Source: Acidobacteriota bacterium
Lineage (GTDB): Bacteria; Acidobacteriota; Terriglobia; Terriglobales; SCQP01
Direction: 5' to 3'
NCBI GenBank assembly: GCA_021823305.1
Contig: JAKAOE010000123.1
Location: 1 to 6,307, forward strand
DNA: 6,307 nt
This document shows positions 1-5,512 of this stretch, in pieces; within the stretch, counting starts at the first letter, position 1; each line of letters opens with the position of its first letter. The position numbers and the translations under genes are program-made. The notes below the pieces were generated by a model, which saw only the letters and a program-made list of their open reading frames with translations, was not told where the DNA came from and did no database searches.

Positions 1-1235
1 TGCCAGCATCGGTCTCGCTGGTGCTGTCGGGTGCGCAGGGCCGGACTCTGGCCACACAACAGCTCACGCTGGACGCCCAAGCCACCACACTGGGCGCGCC
101 GCTCACGTTGCCGGGGCCGGGGGACTATGTGTTGCGCGCCCGCTCGGGCAATGTGTCGGAAGTCATCCGGCTGCATGCCTTGCCCGAACCGGATGGCTCC
201 TACGGTGGAGTGCTGGCGCTGGCGAGCGTCGGCCTGCCGTCGGGCGCCGCCGACTATCTGCGCCAGCACGGCTTTGCGGTGACGGAGTTGCACGGCGACG
301 CGCCGCCGACGCCGCCCGGGATGATCCTGGTCGGCGATGCGCGCCTCGATGGCGTCGCGCTGGCGATGCAGTACCGCTGGATTTGGAAGCAGGTGGCCTT
401 CGGCGCGCAGGCGCTGTTGCTCGATCCGCCGCCGCCGGGTGTGGCCGCCTATTGGCCGGTGATGGCGCCGCTCGCCGCCGAGGCCGGTGCCTGCGCTCCG
501 GCGCCGGGCGACGATCTTCCGCTCTATTCCGGCGTCGAGCCTGGCGCGCCGCTGCGCGCGCTGCTGGCGCCCTCGCTCGACTTCACACCGGCGCCGGAGC
601 AACCCGGCATCTACGCCTGGAACGGGACGGCGCTGCCGCCCGGCGGGGATTGCCGCGCGGTATTCAGCCTGCGCTACGGCCACGGTTGGATCACGGTCTC
701 CACCCTGCCGCTGTTGCAGCACTTTCAAGACGCCCGCGCCCGGCTGTTGCTGATGAATCTGATCAAGGCGGCGGCGCTGCGCAAGCACGATCAGCTTTCC
801 ACCGACCTGCTCGCGCTCGCCACCGCGAAACGCCTGGCGACGCTGCCGGCGAACGATCCCGGCGCCGACCAGGCGGTGTACTTCCGCGCCCCGCCGGCGG
901 CGGTGGAATCAGCGCCGGAGTTGGTGCCGTTGGCCGGCGGCGCCTGCTGGCGCGCACCCCTGATGCTGCGTCCGGGCGGCAGCCTGCGGCTCGATTTGCG
1001 CCGCCCGCAGCCGGTGCACACGCTCGCGTTGGATTTCGGCCCCGGCGCCGATGGTCGCCCGGTGGCCTACACCCTCGCCGCCTCGCGCGATGGGGTGCAC
1101 TGGGTCGCGCTGGCCGGTCCGCTCAACGCCAACCATGTGGCGCTGCCGCTGCCCGCGGGCGCCTGGCGCGCATTCCGCCTGGACCTGCCGTCGCCCAATT
1201 CCGGCTGGCAGCTCTGCGGCTTCTCCGCCCATTGA
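1..1235 (+). CDS. Putative glycosidase-like protein with C-terminal F5/8 type C (discoidin)-like domain, 5' partial
   Basis: The reading frame is open from the left edge (first whole codon at base 3), so the true start lies outside the window. The GTG at 21 is only an internal in-frame codon. About 410 residues are visible. The first ~45 form a beta-rich Ig-like stretch ending in a 'PGPGDYVLRAR' type motif. The middle part (about bases 310-770) has alternating hydrophobic strands and helices, with 'GMILVGDARL', 'GAQALLLDP' and 'GHGWITVSTLPLL'. This resembles the Rossmann/GATase-like region seen near the C-terminus of some GH2-type glycosidases. The last ~110 residues look like a carbohydrate-binding discoidin fold, with the typical SRDGVHW strand (bases 1083-1103) and a final strand with W, L and F. 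No catalytic motif is visible, so the glycosidase link is tentative. It could equally be a large exported protein of unknown role. The coding nature is secure from frame length and composition. Confidence 0.6.
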   Translation, partial: PASVSLVLSGAQGRTLATQQLTLDAQATTLGAPLTLPGPGDYVLRARSGNVSEVIRLHALPEPDGSYGGVLALASVGLPSGAADYLRQHGFAVTELHGDAPPTPPGMILVGDARLDGVALAMQYRWIWKQVAFGAQALLLDPPPPGVAAYWPVMAPLAAEAGACAPAPGDDLPLYSGVEPGAPLRALLAPSLDFTPAPEQPGIYAWNGTALPPGGDCRAVFSLRYGHGWITVSTLPLLQHFQDARARLLLMNLIKAAALRKHDQLSTDLLALATAKRLATLPANDPGADQAVYFRAPPAAVESAPELVPLAGGACWRAPLMLRPGGSLRLDLRRPQPVHTLALDFGPGADGRPVAYTLAASRDGVHWVALAGPLNANHVALPLPAGAWRAFRLDLPSPNSGWQLCGFSAH

Positions 1236-1243
1236 GCCGCTGT

Positions 1244-1249
1244 TAGCAT
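1244..1249 (+). promoter_or_regulatory. Possible extended -10 element for the thioesterase gene
   Basis: TAGCAT is preceded by TG and one base (1241-1243), which fits an extended -10 in otherwise GC-rich DNA. A weak -35-like TTCTCC lies at 1221-1226 with a 17-base spacer. Transcription would begin at about 1256-1257, at the ATG itself, so the mRNA would be leaderless or nearly so. This matches the absence of a Shine-Dalgarno sequence in the 21-base gap. It is a pattern match only. The gene may instead be read through from the upstream gene. Confidence 0.35.
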
Positions 1250-1256
1250 ATTGCCC

Positions 1257-1673
1257 ATGCCCGGACACGAACCCGACGCGGCGCTGCGCGCCCGCCTCGC
1301 CGCCATTCCCATTTTCACGTCGCTGCGGCTGCGCCTCGGGGGCGCCGCCGACGGCGCCGCCAGCCTGACGGCGCCCTACGACCGCGCCTACGACGGCATC
1401 TTCGAATCCTTTCATGGCGGCCTGTTGATGACGCTGGCCGATACCTGCGCCTGCATCGCCATCCTCACCCGCATCGGTGCCGACGCCGTGATCACCACCA
1501 CCGACATGAACATCCGGTTTCTCGCCGCCTGCCGCTCCGATGCCACCGCCGAGGCGCGGGTGATCAAGATCGGGCGCACGCTATGCCCAGTGGCGGTGGA
1601 TCTGCGCGACGCCGCCGGCATGCTGGTGGCGGTGGCGCAGGTGACCTACATGCGGCTGCCGGCGAAGGCGTGA
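1257..1673 (+). CDS. PaaI-family hotdog-fold thioesterase
   Basis: A 138-residue single-domain protein, the usual length for PaaI/YdiI-type acyl-CoA thioesterases, which hydrolyse acyl- or aryl-CoA thioesters in the cytoplasm. The family signature is present: HGG at residues 53-55, followed by the hotdog helix with 'LAD', whose Asp62 lies at the position of the catalytic acid in PaaI. The later strand with 'TTDMNIRFLAA' and the C-terminal 'AVAQVTYMRL' strand complete the fold. The ATG at 1257 is chosen over the in-frame TTG at 1251. Neither has a Shine-Dalgarno sequence, and the TTG would overlap the expected transcription start. The gene begins 21 bases after the preceding stop and ends 4 bases before the convergent NUDIX gene. 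Substrate cannot be told from sequence, and nothing nearby points to phenylacetate degradation, so no paa symbol is given. Confidence 0.87.
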   Translation: MPGHEPDAALRARLAAIPIFTSLRLRLGGAADGAASLTAPYDRAYDGIFESFHGGLLMTLADTCACIAILTRIGADAVITTTDMNIRFLAACRSDATAEARVIKIGRTLCPVAVDLRDAAGMLVAVAQVTYMRLPAKA

Positions 1674-1677
1674 AGGC

Positions 1678-2319
1678 CTATCCGGCGGTCCAGCCCGGCT
1701 GCGCCGCCAGCTCATCCCAGCGCTGCAGGCAAAATCGCGACCAGCTTTCCATCTCCGGCGCGCCCGCGGCCAGCAGGTCGAGCGGCGGGGCGAAGCGGCC
1801 GGCCGCGATCTTGGTCTCCCGCGCTTGCACCGCCTCGGTCTCCAGCCGCCAGAGGTGGACCAGCCCGATGTGCACCCGTCCCACCGCGGAAGCGTCGTCG
1901 TTGATCAGGCCCACCAGCTTGCGCTCGCGCACCGGCGCGCCGATCTCTACCTCCTCGGCCAGCTCGCGCTCCAGCGCGGCTTGATAGGCGGGCCAGCCCG
2001 GCGCCGCGAACAGCCCCTCGTCGCCGCGCGCGATGTGCCCGCCCAGTCCCACCGAGTGCAGCGCTCGCAGTCGCTCCTCGCTCCCCGTCCTGCCGCGCCG
2101 GTAGCAGAACACCCGCGCCCCGCACGCCAGGATCACGTAAGGAATGACCTGCTTCCACGCCTCATCGGTTTCCGCCGCCGTTCGCGGCAGAAACCGGCTC
2201 TGCCGCGGCTCAAAGACGGTCGCCAGCCAGGCGCCTCCGCCCAACTGCAGCCCCTGGAACCGTCCCGGCCGGAACAGCGCCGCCGCCTCCACCGCCAACA
2301 CTTCTTCCTCGCGTGCCAT
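1678..2319 (-). CDS. NUDIX hydrolase, predicted MutT-type phosphoesterase (COG4112-like)
   Basis: A 213-residue protein starting at ATG 2319. The NUDIX helix is clear at residues 117-126 (ERELAEEVEI), carrying the Arg-Glu and Glu-Glu pairs that bind the metal. It follows 'HSVGLGGHI' (88-96), the conserved glycine-rich entry to the box. The loop between that glycine and the helix is about ten residues longer than in the canonical G-x5-E-x7-REUxEExGU box. The last glycine of the box is Glu125. These traits fit the predicted MutT-like phosphoesterases of COG4112 as I recall them. NUDIX enzymes cleave nucleoside diphosphates linked to another group, and the substrate here is unknown. The gene is convergent with the thioesterase gene and divergent from the kinase-deaminase gene. 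No Shine-Dalgarno is visible before the ATG. Confidence 0.8.
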   Translation of the reverse strand: MAREEEVLAVEAAALFRPGRFQGLQLGGGAWLATVFEPRQSRFLPRTAAETDEAWKQVIPYVILACGARVFCYRRGRTGSEERLRALHSVGLGGHIARGDEGLFAAPGWPAYQAALERELAEEVEIGAPVRERKLVGLINDDASAVGRVHIGLVHLWRLETEAVQARETKIAAGRFAPPLDLLAAGAPEMESWSRFCLQRWDELAAQPGWTAG

Positions 2320-2328
2320 CGTGCGCGT

Positions 2329-2335
2329 TACACTA
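2329..2335. promoter_or_regulatory. Candidate bidirectional -10 element between divergent genes
   Basis: TACACTA reads as the -10-like TACACT on the plus strand and TAGTGT on the minus strand, so the same seven bases could serve both divergent genes across a 50-bp gap. On the plus strand a weak TTCCTC at 2305-2310 sits 18 bases upstream. The predicted plus-strand leader is about 29 bases, with no Shine-Dalgarno. The minus-strand gene would have almost no leader. Symmetric TAnnnTA -10 elements are known to drive divergent transcription in bacteria. Use here is inferred. Confidence 0.35.
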
Positions 2336-2369
2336 CCCTATCCGGCTGCGGCTGGCAATCCTTGCTCCC

Positions 2370-3383
2370 ATGGTCATCGGACTGACAGGCGCGAACGGCT
2401 CGGGCAAGACCACCGTCGCCGAACATCTGCAAGCCGCCGGGTTCGCCTATCTTTCCCTCTCGGACGAAATCCGCGCCGAGCTGGAACGCGCCGGCCTGCC
2501 GCCCACGCGCGAGAACCTCATCGCCCGCGGCAACGACCTGCGCCGCAGTTTCGGCCGCGACGTGCTCGCCGTCCGCACCCGCGCCCGCATTACCCCGGAG
2601 CGCAATTACGTGGTGGATTCCATCCGCCATCCGGACGAAGTGCGCGCCCTGCGCGCCCTCGCCGGCTTTCATCTGCTGCATCTGGAGGCGCCGCTGGAGC
2701 TGCGCTACCAGCGTGCGCGCGAGCGCGGCGATGCCCGCGCCCCGGCGAGCTTCGAGCAGTTCGTGAACCTGGAGCGGCTGGAGACCGCCGGCTTCGATCC
2801 CGAAGCCCAGAACCTGCCCGCCTGCGCCGCGATGGCGGACGCCGTGCTGGTCAACGACGGCGACCGCGCCGAGCTGCGCCAGCGCGTGGACGCGGCGGTG
2901 CAGGGCTGGCTGCAGGAGGCGGCGCAATCGGACCCCCGCCCCGGCTGGGACGAGTATTTCCTCCAGATCGCCCGCATCGTCGCGTTGCGCAGCAACTGCC
3001 TCAAGCGCAAAGTCGCCGCCATCATCGTGCGCGACCGGCGCATCATCTCCACCGGCTACAACGGCACGCCGCGCGGCGCGGTGAACTGCAACCAGGGCGG
3101 CTGTCCGCGCTGCAGCTCGCTGGCCGCGAGCGGCACCCGGCTCGACGAATGCCTGTGCAGCCACGGCGAGGAGAACGCCATCGTGCAGGCCGCCTATCAC
3201 GGCATCGCCATCAAGGATTCCACGCTGTACACCACGCTCTCTCCCTGCCTGCAGTGCACCAAGATGATTCTCAATGCGGGCATTCGCGAGGTGGTGTTCA
3301 ACGCGCATTATCCCCTGGCCGAGACCGCCGCGCGCCTGCTGCAGGAAGCCGGCATCGCGCTGCGCCAGGTGGAACTGGACTGA
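2370..3383 (+). CDS. Fusion of P-loop nucleotide-kinase-like domain and dCMP deaminase
   Basis: A 337-residue cytoplasmic protein. The deaminase part (about 192-337) converts dCMP to dUMP, the precursor for thymidylate. It shows the zinc and catalytic set H265-G-E267 (in 'CLCSHGEENA') and P292-C293-x2-C296, plus the GYNG motif at 229-232 that is linked to dCTP control in this family. A cysteine cluster (C240, C245, C248, C261, C263) probably binds a structural zinc. The N-terminal ~180 residues look like a dephospho-CoA-kinase or NMP-kinase-type P-loop domain: Walker A GANGSGKT at 7-14, then 'VVDSIRHPDE' (81-90) and a basic 'RYQRARERGD' lid-like segment. Free-standing dCMP deaminases are roughly half this length. 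I chose ATG 2370 because the P-loop strand begins there. The in-frame GTG at 2313 would overlap the divergent gene. From memory, yeast Dcd1 has the same overall layout with a degraded P-loop. Deaminase function is near certain. The role of the kinase-like half is unknown. Confidence 0.92.
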   Translation: MVIGLTGANGSGKTTVAEHLQAAGFAYLSLSDEIRAELERAGLPPTRENLIARGNDLRRSFGRDVLAVRTRARITPERNYVVDSIRHPDEVRALRALAGFHLLHLEAPLELRYQRARERGDARAPASFEQFVNLERLETAGFDPEAQNLPACAAMADAVLVNDGDRAELRQRVDAAVQGWLQEAAQSDPRPGWDEYFLQIARIVALRSNCLKRKVAAIIVRDRRIISTGYNGTPRGAVNCNQGGCPRCSSLAASGTRLDECLCSHGEENAIVQAAYHGIAIKDSTLYTTLSPCLQCTKMILNAGIREVVFNAHYPLAETAARLLQEAGIALRQVELD

Positions 3384-3473
3384 CGCCTTCCTCCGGGGGC
3401 GGGTGAAGAGGCACTTCCCTCCGCGCCCGCGGATTCGTGTAAGCTAGTGGCGCGTCTGGCTGGCTGCGGGCGC
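3384..3473 (+). promoter_or_regulatory. Intergenic region with possible promoter for the RRM gene
   Basis: About 100 bases separate the deaminase stop from the RRM start. TAAGCT at 3440-3445 (TAAGCTA with the next base) stands out as an A/T-rich -10-like element in GC-rich DNA. A weak TTCCCT at 3415-3420 lies 19 bases upstream. This would give a leader of roughly 35 bases containing the AGGAG site. No convincing terminator follows the deaminase gene: an imperfect GCC-TTC/GAA-GGC pairing at 3386-3412 has a bulge and no T-run. Confidence 0.3.
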
Positions 3474-3478
3474 AGGAG
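3474..3478 (+). promoter_or_regulatory. Shine-Dalgarno site that fixes the TTG start of the RRM gene
   Basis: AGGAG lies 7 bases before TTG 3486. It is well placed for that codon and decides the start, because no in-frame ATG or GTG begins next to the RRM domain. Confidence 0.75.
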
Positions 3479-3485
3479 AATTGGA

Positions 3486-3848
3486 TTGAAGAGCATTTTT
3501 GTAGGGAATTTGGCGTTCGGCACGAGCGAGGACGAGTTGCGCTCGGTGTTCGCGAATTACGGTTCCGTTGCACGAGTGAGCATCATGATGGATCGCGAGA
3601 CCGGGCGCTCGCGCGGATTCGCCTTCGTGGAGATGCCCAACGACGACGAGGCGGAATCGGCCATTTCGGGCGTCAACGGCAGCAGCCTGGGCGGGCGGAC
3701 GCTCAATGTGAATGAGGCGCGGCCGCGGCCCGAGCGTCCGGCCGGCGGCTACGGCCGCGGCCCGGGCGGGCCGCGCGCCGGCGGCGGAGGCGGCAACCGC
3801 GACGACTATCGCGGCCACGCCCGCCAGCCGCGCGAGCCTCGCTGGTAA
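3486..3848 (+). CDS. Glycine/arginine-rich RRM-domain RNA-binding protein
   Basis: A 120-residue protein with one RNA recognition motif and a disordered tail. RNP2 is IFVGNL (residues 4-9) and RNP1 is RGFAFVEM (43-50), with aromatic residues F5, F45 and F47 in the RNA-stacking positions. The RRM ends with the strand 'RTLNVNEARP' (71-80). The remaining ~40 residues are Gly, Arg and Pro rich, with several RG steps (GYGRGPGGPR), and end in Trp. This is the standard plan of small bacterial RRM proteins of the cyanobacterial Rbp type, which bind single-stranded RNA and often respond to cold. The start is TTG 3486, supported by the AGGAG just upstream and by the usual 'MKSIFVGNL' beginning of the family. 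A start at 3447 would add 13 residues absent from relatives. It probably has its own promoter. The RNA target cannot be inferred. Confidence 0.92.
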   Translation: MKSIFVGNLAFGTSEDELRSVFANYGSVARVSIMMDRETGRSRGFAFVEMPNDDEAESAISGVNGSSLGGRTLNVNEARPRPERPAGGYGRGPGGPRAGGGGGNRDDYRGHARQPREPRW

Positions 3849-3855
3849 AGGTAGG

Positions 3856-3876
3856 AAGGCGAAACAAAGGCGAAAC
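3856..3876. repeat. Short direct repeat after the RRM gene
   Basis: AAGGCGAAAC occurs twice (3856-3865 and 3867-3876) with one base between, an 11-base period, starting 8 bases after the RRM stop codon. It lies in the 99-base convergent gap. No function is evident. Confidence 0.5.
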
Positions 3877-3884
3877 GGCGGCCC

Positions 3885-3905
3885 CGCGGCCGATCCCGGG
3901 CCGCG
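3885..3905. terminator. GC-rich hairpin in the convergent gap, possible weak bidirectional terminator
   Basis: A perfect 7-bp stem (CGCGGCC at 3885-3891 with GGCCGCG at 3899-3905) closes a 7-base loop. It lies between the 3' ends of the RRM gene and the minus-strand cytochrome gene, where a shared terminator would be expected. There is no T-run on either side and the region is very GC-rich, so chance pairing is possible. Confidence 0.3.
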
Positions 3906-3947
3906 CGCCCGCCGCCGCCGCATCGCTTGGCTGCCGGCCGAGCCGGA

Positions 3948-5306
3948 TTAGAACATCAGCCAGCAGTTCAGATAGACGGTGTTGTTCTGCGATGCGTTGC
4001 GCCCGGCGCCATCGTAGTTGGTGCTGGCGCCGTTGAATTTCAGGTAGCCCTGGTAGGCCAGCGACAGCTCCACATTTTGCGCCGGCCAGAACCCGGCCTG
4101 CAGCAGATAGCCGTTGGAGTCGGGGCTGCCGTTGGCGCTGCCGCTGACCGGCGCGGCGGCGTAGAGGATCGGGTCGCTGGTCCCCCAGGTGGCGAACGGC
4201 CCCGCGCCCAGGCTGTAGCGGTTGCCGAAGTGGTAGATGGCGTTCGCGGTCAGCGTTTTGAGCGAGTGCTGGGCCTGCGCGGCCAGATTGCTGGCGAAGG
4301 CGGCGGCGAGGTTGGAGCGCTCGTCAATGAAGGAGAAGTGGGTGGTGAGCTCGTCGGCGCCGAAATGGCGGTCGTACTGCATGTCGGCGGCGTTGTCGGT
4401 GTAGTGGTCCTCGGCGCCGGCCACCGCGTTGGGGAAGCTGTTGACCCACATGCCGAAGGTGCCGACTTCGAGGTAGTTCTGCCCGTTGCCCCAGTTGGTC
4501 TGGTAGGCCCCGCGCCAATAGGGCGCGGCGCCGGCGATGTTAATGCCGAATCCGGCGCCATCCGGCGGCTGCGGCCCGCCCAGGTGCATGGAACGGTAGA
4601 GCGTAACGTCGCCATACCAGTGGTGACCCCACAGCGCGTAGGCGCCCACGCCGCCCACATCCTGCGCCAGCCCGCCGTCAATCAGCGGCGCCGCCATCGG
4701 AGTGGGCGCGGAATCGGGCGAAGCCCAGGGCCAGCCCCAGGCGGGGGTATCGTTCCAGAGATCCTCGACCGTGGGATTGTTGTTCATGTCCACGCCGTAG
4801 ACCACTTGCTTGCCCGCGAAGCTGGCGAAGTTGGTGTAGCGGATATCGGTGTTGTCGAGCGAGAGGTGATCGCTGGAGGTGGTGTAGGTGGCCTGCATGA
4901 ACGTGCCGAGATGGGTGGCGATCTCGCCGGCCATGAAAAGGCTGAGCTGCTGCGGGAACTCGACGTTGCCGGTCTGCGTGCCGGGCGCGGTCTTGTTCAT
5001 CAGCGTGTCGGCGATCTGGAACATCACCGAGATCGGAAGGTTGGAGTTGATCCAGACCCCCGATTGGTTCTTCTTGCCCGGCTCGTAGATCTTCTTCGTG
5101 TCCTTGCCGCTCAGGGTATAGCCGTTGAGTTTGAACTCCCTGCCGAACTCGGTCAACTCGGGAAAGGTGATGTGGCAGCGGCTGCACGGCAAGCCCGTCT
5201 GCCGGGCAAAACTGGGCACCGCCCAAGCCCGCGATGGGGCGCTCGCCAGGACGCCAAACAAGACACACGCCGCCAGGAAGAGTACGGAATTCCGATTTCG
5301 ATCCAT
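3948..5306 (-). CDS. Outer-membrane fused monoheme cytochrome c-porin (Cyc2-like layout)
   Basis: A 452-residue exported protein. Residues 1-29 are a signal peptide (basic start, hydrophobic core, 'SRAWA' cleavage site). The mature N-terminus 'VPSFARQTGLP' leads into a single c-type heme motif, CSRCH at 41-45, then 'FPELTEFGREFKLNGYTL' (48-65), a conserved stretch of this cytochrome family. The rest consists of amphipathic strand-like segments with aromatic girdles, Asn/Asp/Gly-rich loops and no hydrophobic helix. It ends in a last strand closing with Phe452, the usual signature for BAM-dependent outer-membrane barrels. One heme at the mouth of a barrel of ~400 residues is the plan of Cyc2, which takes electrons from iron outside the cell. 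Homology to true Cyc2 is not proven, and related proteins are often labelled just 'cytochrome c'. ATG 5306 is chosen for its signal peptide and a GAGGG 8 bases upstream. It follows the cupredoxin gene on the same strand. Confidence 0.82.
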   Translation of the reverse strand: MDRNRNSVLFLAACVLFGVLASAPSRAWAVPSFARQTGLPCSRCHITFPELTEFGREFKLNGYTLSGKDTKKIYEPGKKNQSGVWINSNLPISVMFQIADTLMNKTAPGTQTGNVEFPQQLSLFMAGEIATHLGTFMQATYTTSSDHLSLDNTDIRYTNFASFAGKQVVYGVDMNNNPTVEDLWNDTPAWGWPWASPDSAPTPMAAPLIDGGLAQDVGGVGAYALWGHHWYGDVTLYRSMHLGGPQPPDGAGFGINIAGAAPYWRGAYQTNWGNGQNYLEVGTFGMWVNSFPNAVAGAEDHYTDNAADMQYDRHFGADELTTHFSFIDERSNLAAAFASNLAAQAQHSLKTLTANAIYHFGNRYSLGAGPFATWGTSDPILYAAAPVSGSANGSPDSNGYLLQAGFWPAQNVELSLAYQGYLKFNGASTNYDGAGRNASQNNTVYLNCWLMF

Positions 5307-5314
5307 GGTTTTAA

Positions 5315-5319
5315 CCCTC
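5315..5319 (-). promoter_or_regulatory. Shine-Dalgarno of the cytochrome-porin gene
   Basis: On the minus strand GAGGG lies 8 bases before ATG 5306. It supports this start over the upstream in-frame one at 5411, which would put 35 polar residues ahead of the signal peptide. Confidence 0.6.
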
Positions 5320-5450
5320 GCACACTTGCAGGGAGCTGCCAATGTATTTCCGAATTCGCAGGCGGGCCTGATCCGTCGCGCCGCGCCGGCCGATGGGAGC
5401 GGCACGGCCACCCCTGATCTGGGACGCCCTCCCGTTGCCCGGACGCGACA

Positions 5451-5489
5451 ACGCCGGCCGGGTTGGCAGATGTACCGCCCGGCCGGCGT
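5451..5489 (-). terminator. Perfect 12-bp GC hairpin after the cupredoxin gene
   Basis: ACGCCGGCCGGG (5451-5462) pairs exactly with CCCGGCCGGCGT (5478-5489) around a 15-base loop. On the minus strand it begins 23 bases after the TAA stop of the cupredoxin gene. The position suits a terminator or a stabilising 3' hairpin. No T-run follows it, so classical intrinsic termination is doubtful. It may instead uncouple expression of the two genes. Confidence 0.5.
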
Positions 5490-5512
5490 CGCCGAGAGTC
5501 AGGATGGGACGT

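Larger units (their letters stand above)
5307..5512 (-). other. Intergenic region between cupredoxin and cytochrome-porin genes
   Basis: These 206 bases hold no convincing gene. They contain the strong hairpin at 5451-5489, the small inverted repeat CAGGC-GG-GCCTG at 5359-5370 and, next to it, the palindrome CGAATTCG at 5351-5358. A weak -10-like TACATT (minus strand, 5341-5346) lies 35 bases before the cytochrome ATG, but it has no recognisable -35. The cytochrome gene may therefore have its own promoter here, or may be reached by readthrough past the hairpin. Confidence 0.45.

Noticed and set aside
383..1246. A 287-codon plus-strand frame inside the first gene
   Set aside because: Arg/Ala/Gly-rich shadow. 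The other frame has a normal hydrophobic pattern and the discoidin-like end.
2313..2369. Longer N-terminus for the kinase-deaminase protein from GTG 2313
   Set aside because: It would overlap the divergent NUDIX start and add 19 residues ahead of a P-loop strand that normally opens the protein.
2328..3308. A 326-codon minus-strand frame opposite the kinase-deaminase gene
   Set aside because: Low-complexity Ala/Gly/Val/Arg/His composition and no motif. The plus strand has Walker A and deaminase motifs in one frame.
3384..3485. Intrinsic terminator after the deaminase gene
   Set aside because: The best pairing is short and bulged with no T-run. The T-run at 3496-3500 lies inside the RRM coding sequence.
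3927..5417. A 496-codon open frame on the plus strand opposite the cytochrome-porin gene
   Set aside because: Its product is a Val/Gly/Ala/Arg-rich string with no domain. The minus strand carries a signal peptide, a heme motif and a barrel end. The open frame is a by-product of GC-rich codons.
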